Shown here piece after piece: positions 1 through 9,408 of a stretch of 64,000 nucleotides of DNA. The stretch is from assembly GCA_027485165.1 (NCBI GenBank), contig JAIXRN010000017.1:62001-126000 (forward strand), read 5' to 3'. The DNA is from Rubrivivax sp. GTDB lineage: Bacteria; Pseudomonadota; Gammaproteobacteria; Burkholderiales; Burkholderiaceae_C. The stretch's first letter is position 1. Each line of letters starts with the position of its first letter. The position numbers and the translations under genes were made by a program. The notes beneath the pieces are model-generated. The model had not been told where the DNA came from. It did not search any database and saw only the letters and a program-made list of their open reading frames with translations.

Positions 1-145
1 CCACGCCACCGTGCTGGGGGCTGTGGTCGTGGGCGCCGCTGGCCTGGGCGGCGCCCGACAGGCCGAGGGCGAAGCCGACAGCCAACGTGAAGGCGCAGGC
101 CGTGGTGCGCAAAGGGGCGGCGGTGACAGCAAACTTGGTTCTCAT
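1..145 (-). CDS. Secreted His/Asp-rich protein of the metal efflux operon (3' part cut by window edge)
   Basis: Only the first 48 codons are inside the window. The start is an ATG at 145 preceded by a good ribosome site (AAAGGAAA). The product begins with a positively charged n-region and a long Ala/Leu-rich stretch ending in AQA, a typical Sec signal peptide of about 35 residues. The mature part opens with AHDHSPQHGGVV, rich in possible metal ligands. It is the last visible gene of the czc-like operon, 50 bases after czcA. I do not recognise a named family; a periplasmic metal-binding accessory protein is the natural inference. Confidence 0.75.
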   Translation of the reverse strand, partial: MRTKFAVTAAPLRTTACAFTLAVGFALGLSGAAQASGAHDHSPQHGGV

Positions 146-195
146 GGTTTTCCTTTCGGTGGGGGGGCTTATGGAGACTGCGGGTGGTGTGTGGC

Positions 196-3100
196 TCACA
201 GTGCCGGCGCGTCGGGGTCGTCCATCAGCCGCGCGGCGGGCTTGTGGCCGAACAGCCAGAACATCGCCGGCGTGAGGAAGGTGTCGAGCAGGGTCGAGCT
301 GATCAGGCCGGCGAAGATCACCACCGCCACCGGGTGCAGCACCTCGGTGCCAGGTCGTTCGGCCTCGAACAGCAGCGGCGCCAGCGCGAAGGCGGTGACG
401 AGCGCCGTCATCAGCACTGGGCTCAGGCGTTCGAGCGAGCCGCGCACGATCATGGGTTGGCCGAATGGTTCGCCCTCGAAGCGCATCAGGTTGACGTAGT
501 GGCTGACCTTCAGGATGCCGTTGCGCACCGAGATGCCCGCCAGCGTGACGAAGCCCACCATCGCGGCCACGCTCAGCGGCTGGCCAGACAGCCACAGCCC
601 GATCACCGCGCCCACCAGCGCCAGCGGGATGTTCACCATGATCAGGGCCGACAGCACGGCGCTCTGATAGCGCGTGTAGAGCACCACGAACATCAGCGCC
701 AGCGAGACGATGGACAGCAGCCCGATCAGCCGCGACGCCTCTTCCTGGGCCTGGAACTGCCCGCCCAGGGTGATGAACATGCCTTCGGGCAGCTTCGTGT
801 CGGCGGCCACGCGGCGGATGTCGGCCACGATTTCTGACAGCGGCCGGCCCGATGCATTGGCCGACAGCACGATGCGGCGCTTGCCGTCGTCGCGGCTGAT
901 CTGGTTGGGGCCATCGCTGTCCTCGATGCTGGCCAGCTTCGACAGCGGCACCCGCCCGGTCGGGGTCTCGATCAGGATCTGGCCCAGGCCTTCGATCGAA
1001 CGTGCCGATTCCGGCAGCCGCACCACCAGGGCGAACCGCCGGTTGCCTTCGGCGATCTGCGCCACGCGTTCGCCTTCCACCAGGCCCTGCAGCGTGGCCA
1101 GGACCTGCGGCGCTGCCACGCCGTACTGGGCTGCGGCGGCGTAGTCCACGCGCACCTTCACCTGCGGCGCCAGCACCTGCTTTTCCACCGCCAGGTCGGC
1201 GATACCCGGGATAGCGGCCAGCCGCTGCCGCAGCGCTTCGGCCTGGCCGCGCAGCGCGTCCAGGTCTTCGCCGTAGATGCGGATGGCGATCTGCGACCGT
1301 ACGCCCGACAGCATGTGGTCGATGCGGTGGGAAATGGGCTGGCCGACTTCGATGGACGCCGGCAGGTTGGCCAGGCGCTGGCGGATGTCGGCCCGTACCT
1401 GGTCCATCGGCCGCGTCAGCTGTTCGGCCGGCTTCAGGCCGACATCGAGTTCGCTCACGTGCACGCCCTCTGCGTGTTCGTCCAGCTCGGCGCGGCCGCT
1501 GCGGCGGCCGACGTGCGTGACCTCGGGCACCTGGGCGATCAGGACCTCGGCCTGGCGCGCCAGCGCCGAACTCTCGCTGAGCGTGACGCCAGGGTTCAGC
1601 CGCAGGCCCACCAGCAGCGTGCCTTCATTGAAAGGCGGCAGGAAGGTGGTGGGGAAGAAGGGCACCGCGGCGGCGGCCGCCAGCACGGCCACGCCGGCCG
1701 CGGCCAGCGCAGCCCGCGGCCGCTGCAGCACCGCCTGCAGCGCGCTGCGGTAGTGGCGCTTCAGCCAGGCCAACGCGCGGGTGTCGCCGTGGTCCAGTGT
1801 CTTCAAGCGCGGCAGCAGGTAGAAGCTGAGCACCGGTGTCACCGTCACCGACACCAGCAGCGAAGCCAGCGTCGACGCGATGAAGGCCACGCCCAGCGGC
1901 ACGAAAAGCCGCCCTTCGATGCCCGGCAGCGCAAACAGCGGCAGGAACACCAGGACGATGATGATCGTGGCGTACAGGATGCCGGAGCGCACTTCCATCG
2001 ACGCCTTGGCCACCAGCTGCAGCGGGTGCAGGCGCTGGTGCGGCGGGCGCGCGCGGTCTTCCTTCAGCCGCCGCAGGATGTTTTCCACGTCCACCACCGC
2101 GTCGTCCACCAGGCCACCGATGGCGATCGCCAGTCCGCCCAGCGTCATCGTGTTGATCGACAAGCCGAAGTAGCGAAAGACCAGCGCGGTGATGAGGATC
2201 GACACCGGAATGGCCGTTAGCGCAATCACCGTCGGCCTGATCGTGCCCAGGAAGAAGAACAGGATCACGGCAACGAAGACCGACGCGCCGATCAGCTTGC
2301 CCTGCAGCGTGCTGATCGACGCCTCGATGAAGCTGGCCTGGCGGAAGGTGACGCGCGGCGCTTCCATGCCGGCTGGCAGCGAAGCCTTCAGCCCTGTGAG
2401 CGCCTCTTCGATGGTGCGCGTCAGCGCGATGGTGTCGGCCGTGGGCTGCTTCTGGATACCCAGGATGACCGCCGGCTTGCCTGCGAAGCCGGCATCGCCG
2501 CGCCGGATGGCCGCGGCGAATGTCACGTCGGCGATCTGCCGCAGCAGGATCGGCTGGCCACCGGTGCTGCCCACGGCCAGCTGGTTCAGGTCTTCCAGCC
2601 GCGATGTCCGGCCCAGATGGCGGATCAGGTATTCACGGCCGTTCAGTTCCAGGAAGCCCCCGGACGTGTTGGCCGAAAAGCCGCGCAGTGCGGCTTCCAG
2701 CTGGCTGTGCGTGATGCGCAGTTCGGCCATGCGCGCGGTATTCGGCTGCACCTGGAACTGCCGCACTTCACCGCCGATGGGGATGACCTGCGCGACACCC
2801 GGCACCGCCAGCAGCCGTGGCCGCAGCACCCAGTCGGCGTACTCGCGCACGGCCATCGGGCTGATCTTCGCTTCATCGATCGGCACGGCGATCTGCATGA
2901 TCTCGCCCATGATCGAGCTGATCGGCCCCATGCGCGGCACCAGGCCCTCGGGCAGCCCTTCTTCCATCGCCGACAGGCGCTCGGCCACCAGCTGGCGGGC
3001 GCGGTAGATGTCCACGTTCCAGTCGAAGGTGACGTAGAGGAAGGACAAGCCGGCTGATGAGGTGGAACGCACGCTCTCCACGCCCGGCAGGCCGTTCATC

Positions 3101-3315
3101 GTCGTCTCCAGCGGGAAGGTGATGAGCTGTTCCACCTCTTCCGCGGCCATGCCGCCGGCCTCGGTCATGATGGTGACCGTGGGCTTGTTCAGGTCGGGGA
3201 ACACGTCCACCGGCGTGCGCGACAGGCTGAACGCGCCCCAGGCCATCAGCACGACGGCCGCCACCAGCACCAGCAGCCGGTTGGCCAGGCTGCTTTCCAG
3301 GATCCACTTGAACAT
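196..3315 (-). CDS. Heavy-metal efflux RND inner-membrane pump, CzcA/CusA family
   Basis: A 1039-residue RND permease, the usual length for the heavy-metal efflux (HME) branch. It drives metal cations out by proton antiport and works with the adaptor and outer-membrane genes just upstream. The transmembrane-4 signature at residues 393-412 reads GGLAIAIGGLVDDAVVDVEN, so Asp404, Asp405, Asp409 and Glu411 sit in the membrane relay region. This is neither the CzcA form (DFG...VDGAVVMVEN) nor the CusA form (VDAAIVMIEN), so the substrate cannot be read off; a divalent cation is likely. Start ATG at 3315, 12 bases after the end of the adaptor gene. Confidence 0.93.
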   Translation of the reverse strand: MFKWILESSLANRLLVLVAAVVLMAWGAFSLSRTPVDVFPDLNKPTVTIMTEAGGMAAEEVEQLITFPLETTMNGLPGVESVRSTSSAGLSFLYVTFDWNVDIYRARQLVAERLSAMEEGLPEGLVPRMGPISSIMGEIMQIAVPIDEAKISPMAVREYADWVLRPRLLAVPGVAQVIPIGGEVRQFQVQPNTARMAELRITHSQLEAALRGFSANTSGGFLELNGREYLIRHLGRTSRLEDLNQLAVGSTGGQPILLRQIADVTFAAAIRRGDAGFAGKPAVILGIQKQPTADTIALTRTIEEALTGLKASLPAGMEAPRVTFRQASFIEASISTLQGKLIGASVFVAVILFFFLGTIRPTVIALTAIPVSILITALVFRYFGLSINTMTLGGLAIAIGGLVDDAVVDVENILRRLKEDRARPPHQRLHPLQLVAKASMEVRSGILYATIIIVLVFLPLFALPGIEGRLFVPLGVAFIASTLASLLVSVTVTPVLSFYLLPRLKTLDHGDTRALAWLKRHYRSALQAVLQRPRAALAAAGVAVLAAAAAVPFFPTTFLPPFNEGTLLVGLRLNPGVTLSESSALARQAEVLIAQVPEVTHVGRRSGRAELDEHAEGVHVSELDVGLKPAEQLTRPMDQVRADIRQRLANLPASIEVGQPISHRIDHMLSGVRSQIAIRIYGEDLDALRGQAEALRQRLAAIPGIADLAVEKQVLAPQVKVRVDYAAAAQYGVAAPQVLATLQGLVEGERVAQIAEGNRRFALVVRLPESARSIEGLGQILIETPTGRVPLSKLASIEDSDGPNQISRDDGKRRIVLSANASGRPLSEIVADIRRVAADTKLPEGMFITLGGQFQAQEEASRLIGLLSIVSLALMFVVLYTRYQSAVLSALIMVNIPLALVGAVIGLWLSGQPLSVAAMVGFVTLAGISVRNGILKVSHYVNLMRFEGEPFGQPMIVRGSLERLSPVLMTALVTAFALAPLLFEAERPGTEVLHPVAVVIFAGLISSTLLDTFLTPAMFWLFGHKPAARLMDDPDAPAL

Positions 3316-3327
3316 GCGGGCTCCCGG

Positions 3328-4452
3328 TCAGCGAACCTGGTTGATCAGCGTGGCGCCTTGCGTGGCCACGCGGTCCCCGGCCTGCAGGCCCGAGGTCACG
3401 GCAACGCGCACGCCGTCCAGCGGCGCGGTGGCCACCACCCGGGGCTCGAAACGTTCGGGGGCTGTCTTCACCCACACGATGGTCTGGTTGGCCGGGTTGC
3501 GCATCAGCGCGGCCACGGGCACTGCCAGGCCCTGCACCGCGGTCTTGCCCTGCACGAACACCCGCACCGGCTGGCCCACGGCCAAAGCGCCCAGTGCCTG
3601 GCCCTGGGCGCGGAACACCAACGGCAGCGCCTGTTCGCGCAGGCTGCGCGCGGCTCCGACGAAGGCCAGCGGCACCCGTTCGGCACCGATGGCGATGTTC
3701 GCGCTGCCGATGTCTGCGGCAATGGCGGCATCGAAGGCCAGCGCCTCGATGCGCAGCCGCGCTGGGTCGATGACCTCGAAAAGCAGTTCGCGCGCGTCGA
3801 CCACCTGCCCGGCGACGACATGCGCCGACGCGATGACGCCGGACACCGGCGCCACCAGCGCTTCGCGCGGCGCCACCCCCGTGCCCAGTGCCGCGATGCG
3901 CGCGGCCAGACTCTGTGCTTCGCCTTCAGCAGCCTCGATGTCCTTGCGCGGCACCGTGTCGGCCAGTTCCCTCAGGCGCGCCACGCGCTGGTCGGCCAGC
4001 GACCTGGCCGCGCGCAGTTCGGCCAGCTGCGCTGCCTGGCCAGACCGTTCGATGGGGTCAGCTGAGCTCAGCACGTAGGCCAGTATTTCGCCCTTGCGCA
4101 CCGCCTGTCCGGGGTTGGGCAGGCCGCGCGGCCCGGCTTCGATGCGGCCGACGTTCAACGGCTGCACCTTGCCGCCCGCATTGGGGTCCATCACCACCTG
4201 GCCGTTCAGCTCGAACGACCGGGACAGCGTGGCCGCTTCGGTGGTCAGCGTGCGCACGCCCAGCTGGCGCTGCGCCGGCTTGGGCAGGAAGACGCTGCCA
4301 TCGGGCAGGCGCTGCGGCCCGTTGGCGCTGGGGGCTGCCACGGCATCGCCATGGTCGTGACCGGGCCCGGCCCATGTTGCTGTGTGAAGGCCTGTGGCCA
4401 GGCCCAGTGTCAGGACCCATACGCTCAGGCTGAAGAGGCGTTCGGCCTTCAT
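3328..4452 (-). CDS. RND periplasmic adaptor (membrane fusion) protein, CzcB-like
   Basis: This 374-residue protein links the inner-membrane pump to the outer-membrane channel. It has an N-terminal signal peptide, then the motif GPGHDHGD around residues 30-37, then barrel-sandwich and alpha-hairpin segments (GQAVRKGEILAYV, followed by an Ala/Arg-rich helix and GVIASAHVVAGQVV) and a C-terminal GLQAGDRVATQGA motif typical of adaptors. Its ATG overlaps the stop of the upstream gene (ATGA), indicating translational coupling. The His-rich N-terminus is what separates metal adaptors from drug adaptors. Confidence 0.9.
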   Translation of the reverse strand: MKAERLFSLSVWVLTLGLATGLHTATWAGPGHDHGDAVAAPSANGPQRLPDGSVFLPKPAQRQLGVRTLTTEAATLSRSFELNGQVVMDPNAGGKVQPLNVGRIEAGPRGLPNPGQAVRKGEILAYVLSSADPIERSGQAAQLAELRAARSLADQRVARLRELADTVPRKDIEAAEGEAQSLAARIAALGTGVAPREALVAPVSGVIASAHVVAGQVVDARELLFEVIDPARLRIEALAFDAAIAADIGSANIAIGAERVPLAFVGAARSLREQALPLVFRAQGQALGALAVGQPVRVFVQGKTAVQGLAVPVAALMRNPANQTIVWVKTAPERFEPRVVATAPLDGVRVAVTSGLQAGDRVATQGATLINQVR

Positions 4453-5003
4453 GCGGAGGCTCCCGCTTGGCCTTGACGGTGGGCCGCAACGCGGCGGCCG
4501 ATGCCCAAGATCAACGCCAGCGCCACCAGGCCGGCGGCGGCCCAGCCCGCCACTGTCAGCCAGGACCGCGCGTGCGCCGCTTCGTTGCTGGGCGCTGCCT
4601 CATGCAGGTCCAGCTCACCGGCGAGCAGGTCTGTCTCGCTGCCGGCAGTCACGGTCGCGGTGATGGGCAGCACGCCGGGCTGGGGCGCTTCAGCCAGCAC
4701 CACGTCGTAGGTGTCGTCGTGGGCCACGGCCTGGTGCTTGGTGCCGGCGATGTCCAGCTCGATCTGCGCGCCGAGCACGGGCGCGTTGTCGGCGGCACGG
4801 TCCAGGTACAGCGTGATTTGCTTGCCGTTCAGCACGCCGACCAGTTCGAAGGTCTCTGACGCGGCGGCAAAGCGTGGCAGGGCGGGCCCTGCGGGGGCAG
4901 GGGCGCTGTCGCCGTGGTCGTGGCCCGGGCCGGCGGCTGCCAGCGTGGGCCAGGCGATGGCCAGGCTGACGAGCAGCGAGGCCAGGCAAGAGAAGCGTTT
5001 CAT
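4449..5003 (-). CDS. Periplasmic, membrane-anchored accessory protein of the metal efflux operon
   Basis: The 184-residue product has a signal peptide (MKRFSCLASLLVSLAIAW) followed by AAAGPGHDHGD, nearly the same His/Asp motif as in the adaptor. A soluble, beta-rich middle domain (FELVGVLNGKQITLYLDR) and one transmembrane helix near residues 146-165 before a basic tail suggest it faces the periplasm. The family is often seen between CzcC- and CzcB-type genes, but I know of no proven function. A role in metal sensing or delivery to the pump is inferred. I chose the ATG at 5003 because an upstream extension overlaps czcC and lacks a signal sequence. Confidence 0.8.
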   Translation of the reverse strand: MKRFSCLASLLVSLAIAWPTLAAAGPGHDHGDSAPAPAGPALPRFAAASETFELVGVLNGKQITLYLDRAADNAPVLGAQIELDIAGTKHQAVAHDDTYDVVLAEAPQPGVLPITATVTAGSETDLLAGELDLHEAAPSNEAAHARSWLTVAGWAAAGLVALALILGIGRRVAAHRQGQAGASA

Positions 5004-5107
5004 GTTGCGAATCCGAAAAGAAGGGTGTGGGGCGTCGGGTGCCGGGCGTGGGGTCTGGTGTGCAGGCTGTCGGGCACAGAGACAGCGACAGGGCGGCCTG
5101 GCCCCGT

Positions 5108-6430
5108 TCATTGCGGCAGCAGCCCCAGCGCCTGGCGCCAGGCCGACACCGCGGCGGCCAGGTCGACGCGGCTGCGGGCGGCCTGGCGTTCGGCCTCGGC
5201 CGCGTCGGCCTCGATGCGCAGGCGCGTCGGCAGGTCGGTCTGGCCCCCGCGGAAGGATTTGTCGAAGAAGCCCTTTGTCTCCTGGGCCAGGCTGGCGCGG
5301 CGTTCTGCGGCGGCCAGTTGCGCCCGGGATGCGGCCACCCGTGCGACGGCGGATGCGTGTTCGGCCTGCAGCTGGCTGCGGGCCAGCGCCAGTTGGGCCT
5401 GGGCTTCTGCGGCATCGGCCCGCGCCGTGGCCACCCGGGCGCCGTGACGCGGGCCGCCGCCGAACGGGATGCGCAGGGCCAGGGTCAGGGTCTGACCGTA
5501 GCGTTCCGCCGCCGACCCCCGGTCGCGCGTGGTGCTCAGGGCCAGCTCGGGGTTGGCGCGCGACTGCGTGGTCGCCAGCGTGGCGGCCCGTTCGGCGACG
5601 GCGGCACGGTCCTGCAGCTCGACCAGTGCCGAGTGCGTAGAGGCAGGCGCAGGGTCAGCGGCAAGGTCAGGGGCAGCGCCAGCGCCAGCGCCATCACCGC
5701 CAGGTGGCTCGGCCTCGGGGATGGCCATCGCCGCGGGCAGTGCAGCCACCGCACCACCCGTCATGGCCCTGATCTGCTGAAGCGCTGACGTTGCGGCGGC
5801 TTCGGCCTGCGCCAGGCCAGATTGCGCTGCGGCCACGGCGCCTTCGGCCTGGTGCTGGTCGGCACGGGCCAGATCGCCAGCCCGGACCCGGCGCGCCACG
5901 TCGGCCGCCAGCTGCTGAACACTGGCGAATTGGATGCGGGCGATTTCCAAGTCGATCCCGGTACGGTGCCATTGCCACCAGGCGTCGCGCACCAGCGCGG
6001 CCAGGCGCAGCCGGGCTGCGCCGGCACGGCTTTCGGTGGCAGCCAGGTCGGCAGTGGCCAGGGCACCGGCCTGGCGGCGCTCGTTGGGCAGCCACAAAGG
6101 CACGGCGATGCCCACTTCCAGCTCGCGCGCCCCGTTGTTGCGGGTGATCTGGTCAGTCGTGTAGCGGGCTTCCATCGCCGGGGGCTCGGCCGTCCAGGCT
6201 TGGGCGGCGCGCTGGTGCGCCTGCGCCGCCTCGCGGCGGGACGGCAAGGCTTGCGCTTCGGGCTGGCGCGCCCATGCGGCCTCGAAAACGTCTTTCAGGC
6301 TGGCTGGCGGCAGTGCGGGCAGGGCAGCCGGTGCAGCGCTTTGTGCTGCTGCGTGGACGCCGATGCTGGCCACCCAGGCGGCCAGCAGGGCCTGCCTCAC
6401 GGCAGTCGTGCTTCGTGTTCTCGGATGCAT
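5108..6430 (-). CDS. Outer-membrane efflux channel, TolC/CzcC family
   Basis: A 440-residue protein with a signal peptide (MHPRTRSTTAVRQALLAAWV...AAAQ) and long Ala/Arg/Gln-rich heptad-like helices arranged as two repeats, typical of TolC-family trimers. It forms the outer-membrane duct of the tripartite metal pump encoded downstream. The ATG at 6430 is preferred over an upstream in-frame ATG because it starts a normal signal peptide. About 100 bases separate it from the next gene in the operon. Confidence 0.88.
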   Translation of the reverse strand: MHPRTRSTTAVRQALLAAWVASIGVHAAAQSAAPAALPALPPASLKDVFEAAWARQPEAQALPSRREAAQAHQRAAQAWTAEPPAMEARYTTDQITRNNGARELEVGIAVPLWLPNERRQAGALATADLAATESRAGAARLRLAALVRDAWWQWHRTGIDLEIARIQFASVQQLAADVARRVRAGDLARADQHQAEGAVAAAQSGLAQAEAAATSALQQIRAMTGGAVAALPAAMAIPEAEPPGGDGAGAGAAPDLAADPAPASTHSALVELQDRAAVAERAATLATTQSRANPELALSTTRDRGSAAERYGQTLTLALRIPFGGGPRHGARVATARADAAEAQAQLALARSQLQAEHASAVARVAASRAQLAAAERRASLAQETKGFFDKSFRGGQTDLPTRLRIEADAAEAERQAARSRVDLAAAVSAWRQALGLLPQ

Positions 6431-6582
6431 CCGATGCTCCAGTGTTGATGTCGTGACACGGGAGATCGGCGACGGGCGACCCGCAGGTCGCACCCAGCCC
6501 GGCGGGCTGCCGCGCCATCAAGCCAGTGCGGCGCGCCCGGGCGCGGATCAGGTCGGAAAGAAGAAGGGACCCGCCTCGCCGA

Positions 6583-6954
6583 TCAGGCGAGGGGTGCCCA
6601 CTGAGGGCGTTCGGGTTGTGCCGGCATGGGCTCGGCACCAGGGGCTGGCCCCAGGGCAGGGGGCGCGCTGTCCGCTGCCTGGGCCGCGAAGCCGTTCACG
6701 GCCGCCAGTATGCCGGCGCAGTAGCCATGGCAATGCCCGCAGTCCAGGTCGGACAGGCCGGTGGCCGTGCCGTCGGCCTGGGCGTCTTGACCCGCACTGT
6801 CGGCCGGGCTGGCATGGCCATGCCCCGCGTGGTCGTGGTGGCCAAAGTGGCCGGCAGCCGATTCGGTTTCGTGCGCGCAGTAGCTGGCGACCGCCGCCCA
6901 GGACAACTGGATCGGAAGCAAGACCAACAGCAAGACAGCAAACCAGCGGCGCAT
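6583..6954 (-). CDS. CzcI-like periplasmic metal-response protein
   Basis: This small exported protein (123 residues) opens with MRRWFAVLLLVLLPIQLSWA, a signal peptide strongly reminiscent of CzcI. The mature part contains CAHETESAAGHFGHHDHAGHGH and later CGHCHGYC, both rich in Cys and His that could bind metal. In Cupriavidus CzcI is the first gene of czc and influences its regulation; the same position is seen here, as first gene of the minus-strand operon. Assignment rests on signal peptide, His cluster and context; the Cys-rich CGHCH segment is a difference worth noting. Confidence 0.8.
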   Translation of the reverse strand: MRRWFAVLLLVLLPIQLSWAAVASYCAHETESAAGHFGHHDHAGHGHASPADSAGQDAQADGTATGLSDLDCGHCHGYCAGILAAVNGFAAQAADSAPPALGPAPGAEPMPAQPERPQWAPLA

Positions 6955-7079
6955 GGCAACGGAGTGTAGTGGCGGACGGTTGAGCTTGTGGTGAGCCTGG
7001 CTGAGCCGCAACAGCCCTTGTCGCCTGGCGCTGGCCGGACTGACAGGCCCTGTCACCGGAGCTTCACGCTGGCTATTTA

Positions 7080-7102
7080 TCATTCGACGATTATCGAAAT
7101 GA
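7080..7102. promoter_or_regulatory. Likely ArsR operator upstream of the GAPDH-arsJ-arsR operon
   Basis: An inverted repeat TTCGA-N6-TCGAA lies at 7083-7098, extended outward as TCATTCGA on the left and TCGAAATGA on the right. This is the form of known ArsR binding sites in Proteobacteria (TTCGA-N6-TCGAA class). It sits 30-45 bases before the first gene of the ars operon and about 125 bases before the divergent czcI-like gene, so it could also touch that promoter. Confidence 0.65.
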
Positions 7103-7127
7103 TGGTGTTGAAAAAAGAGGTTCCAGC

Positions 7128-8174
7128 ATGAAGGTGGGTATCAACGGCATGGGCCGCATCGGGCGGCTGGCCTTGCGCGCGGCCATGGGTGCGGCCGAAC
7201 GTCCGCAAGACGACCCGCGCGCGGGTAACCGCTTGCAGGTGGCGCATGTGAACGAGATCAAGGGCGGAGCTGCGGCCACCGCGCACCTGCTGGCCTTCGA
7301 CAGCGTGCAGGGCCGCTGGCGCGCGCCCATCGAAGCGGAAGGCGACACGCGCCTGAGTGTGGCCGGGCAGGCCGTGGGCTTCAGCCAGCACGCCAGCCCG
7401 GCCGACATCCCCTGGGGCGACCTGGGCGTGGACCTGGTGCTGGAATGCACCGGCAAGTTTCTGACGCCCGAGGTGCTGCAGGGTCACCTGGACCGCGGTG
7501 CCAAGCGCGTGATCGTGGCCGCACCGGTGAAGACGGGCGACGTGCTCAACGTGGTCGTCGGCGTCAACCAGCACCTGTACGACCCGGCTCGCCACCGCAT
7601 CGTCACGGCCGCCAGCTGCACCACCAACTGCCTGGCGCCGGTGGTGAAGGTGGTGCATGAAGCGCTGGGCATCCGCCACGGGCAGATCACCACCATCCAC
7701 GACCCGACCAACACCAACCTGGTCGTCGACGCCCCGCACAAGGACCTGCGTCGCGCCCGCAGTGCCATGCTGAGCCTGGCCCCCACCACCACCGGCAGCG
7801 CCACGGCCATCGCGCTGATCTACCCCGAATTGAAGGGCAAGCTCGACGGCCACGCCGTGCGTGCGCCCGTGCTGAACGCCAGCCTGACGGACTGCGTGTT
7901 CGAACTGAAGCGCGAGACGACGGCGGCCGAAGTCAACGCGCTGTTCGCCGCTGCCGCAGCCAGCGGCCCGCTGCAGGGCATCCTGGGCATCGAAACCCGA
8001 CCGCTGGTCAGTGCCGATTACGCCGGCGACACGCGCAGCAGCATCGTCGACGTGCCGTCCACCCTCGTCACCGACGGCACGCTGCTGAAGGTCTATGCCT
8101 GGTACGACAACGAAATGGGCTATGCCTGCCGCATGGTGGACCTGGCCTGCCACCTGGGCAGTCATGGCCTCTGA
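7128..8174 (+). CDS. ArsJ-associated glyceraldehyde-3-phosphate dehydrogenase
   Basis: A 348-residue GAPDH with the Rossmann motif [10 protein letters not shown] (residues 4-13), the catalytic cysteine Cys164 in AASCTTNC and His191 in [10 protein letters not shown]. In arsJ operons this enzyme uses arsenate in place of phosphate and makes 1-arseno-3-phosphoglycerate, which ArsJ then exports. Its position immediately before arsJ, with an 11-base overlap, supports that role over glycolysis. A moderate ribosome site (AGAGG) lies about 10 bases upstream. Confidence 0.93.
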   Translation: MKVGINGMGRIGRLALRAAMGAAERPQDDPRAGNRLQVAHVNEIKGGAAATAHLLAFDSVQGRWRAPIEAEGDTRLSVAGQAVGFSQHASPADIPWGDLGVDLVLECTGKFLTPEVLQGHLDRGAKRVIVAAPVKTGDVLNVVVGVNQHLYDPARHRIVTAASCTTNCLAPVVKVVHEALGIRHGQITTIHDPTNTNLVVDAPHKDLRRARSAMLSLAPTTTGSATAIALIYPELKGKLDGHAVRAPVLNASLTDCVFELKRETTAAEVNALFAAAAASGPLQGILGIETRPLVSADYAGDTRSSIVDVPSTLVTDGTLLKVYAWYDNEMGYACRMVDLACHLGSHGL

Positions 8175-9408
8175 AGGCGGGCACGGGCCAGGCGCCGGGC
8201 GGGGGGCCAGAGACTACGCGCTGGTCACGGCCGCCTACTGGGGCTTCACGCTCACCGACGGCGCCTTGCGCATGCTGGTGCTGCTGCACTTCTACCGGCT
8301 GGGCTATTCGCCGTTCACGCTGGCCTTTCTGTTCCTGCTGTACGAAGCCGCCGGCGTGCTGGCCAACCTGGTGGGTGGCTGGCTGGCCACGCGCTATGGC
8401 ATCCAGCGCATGCTGGTGGTGGGGCTGACGACGCAGATCCTGGGCTTCCTGCTGCTGTCGGCGCTGCAACCGGGCTGGACGGCAGTCATGTCGGTGGCCT
8501 GGGTCGTGCTGGCCCAGGGCGTGTGCGGGGTGGCCAAGGACCTGACCAAGACCGCCAGCAAGAGCGCCATCAAGCTGACAGCAGGCGCTGCGAAAGGCCA
8601 GCTCTTCAAGTGGGTGGCGTTCTTCACCGGCAGCAAGAACGCGATGAAGGGCGTGGGTTTCTTCCTGGGCGGGCTGCTGTTGCAGACGCTGGGCTTTGCG
8701 CCTTCGCTCTGGCTGATGGCGGGCCTGCTGGCCGTGGTGCTGGTGGGCGTGCTGGCCTTCGTGCCGCCGCTGATGGGCAAGGCCAAGGCGTCGAAATCGG
8801 CACGGGAACTGTTCGCCAAGAACCGCGGCATCAACCTGCTGGCCGCAGCGCGCGTGGCCTTGTTTGGCGCGCGCGACGTGTGGTTCGTCGTCGGTGTTCC
8901 GGTGTTTCTGTATTCGGTGGGTTGGACCTTCACCATGGTCGGTGCCTTCCTGGCGCTGTGGACCATCGGTTACGGCATCGTTCAGGGCCTGGCTCCGCAG
9001 ATCGTGCGCAAGAGCGCTGACGGCCTGAGCACCGAAGTGCCAGCCGCGCGGCTGTGGTCGGCCCTGCTGGCGGCCGTGCCGGTGCTGCTGGCCGGGCTGG
9101 TGCTGGCCCAGGTGCCGCATCTGGAATGGGTGGTGGTGGCGGGGCTGGGGCTGTTCGGCGTGGCCTTTGCCGTCAACTCGTCGGTGCATTCCTACCTGGT
9201 GCTGGCCTATGCGGGCAGCGAAAAGGCGGCCGAAGACGTGGGCTTTTACTACGCCGCCAATGCCCTGGGCCGCTTCATTGGCACCCTGCTGTCGGGCCTG
9301 CTTTACCAGGCTTTCGGGCTGGTGGGCGCGCTGCTGGGCTCGGCCCTGATGCTGCTGCTGTGCTGGGCCATCACGCTGGGGCTGCCCGAACGAAAGGCAT
9401 TGACATGA
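8164..9408 (+). CDS. arsJ: Organoarsenical efflux MFS permease ArsJ
   Basis: This 414-residue transporter has about 12 hydrophobic helices and motifs characteristic of Ars[16 protein letters not shown] near the N-terminus, [16 protein letters not shown] in the middle loop, and [13 protein letters not shown] near the end. It expels 1-arseno-3-phosphoglycerate, giving arsenate resistance together with the preceding GAPDH. The ATG at 8164 lies inside the end of the GAPDH gene; the stop shares ATGA with arsR. Confidence 0.93.
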   Translation: MASEGGHGPGAGRGARDYALVTAAYWGFTLTDGALRMLVLLHFYRLGYSPFTLAFLFLLYEAAGVLANLVGGWLATRYGIQRMLVVGLTTQILGFLLLSALQPGWTAVMSVAWVVLAQGVCGVAKDLTKTASKSAIKLTAGAAKGQLFKWVAFFTGSKNAMKGVGFFLGGLLLQTLGFAPSLWLMAGLLAVVLVGVLAFVPPLMGKAKASKSARELFAKNRGINLLAAARVALFGARDVWFVVGVPVFLYSVGWTFTMVGAFLALWTIGYGIVQGLAPQIVRKSADGLSTEVPAARLWSALLAAVPVLLAGLVLAQVPHLEWVVVAGLGLFGVAFAVNSSVHSYLVLAYAGSEKAAEDVGFYYAANALGRFIGTLLSGLLYQAFGLVGALLGSALMLLLCWAITLGLPERKALT

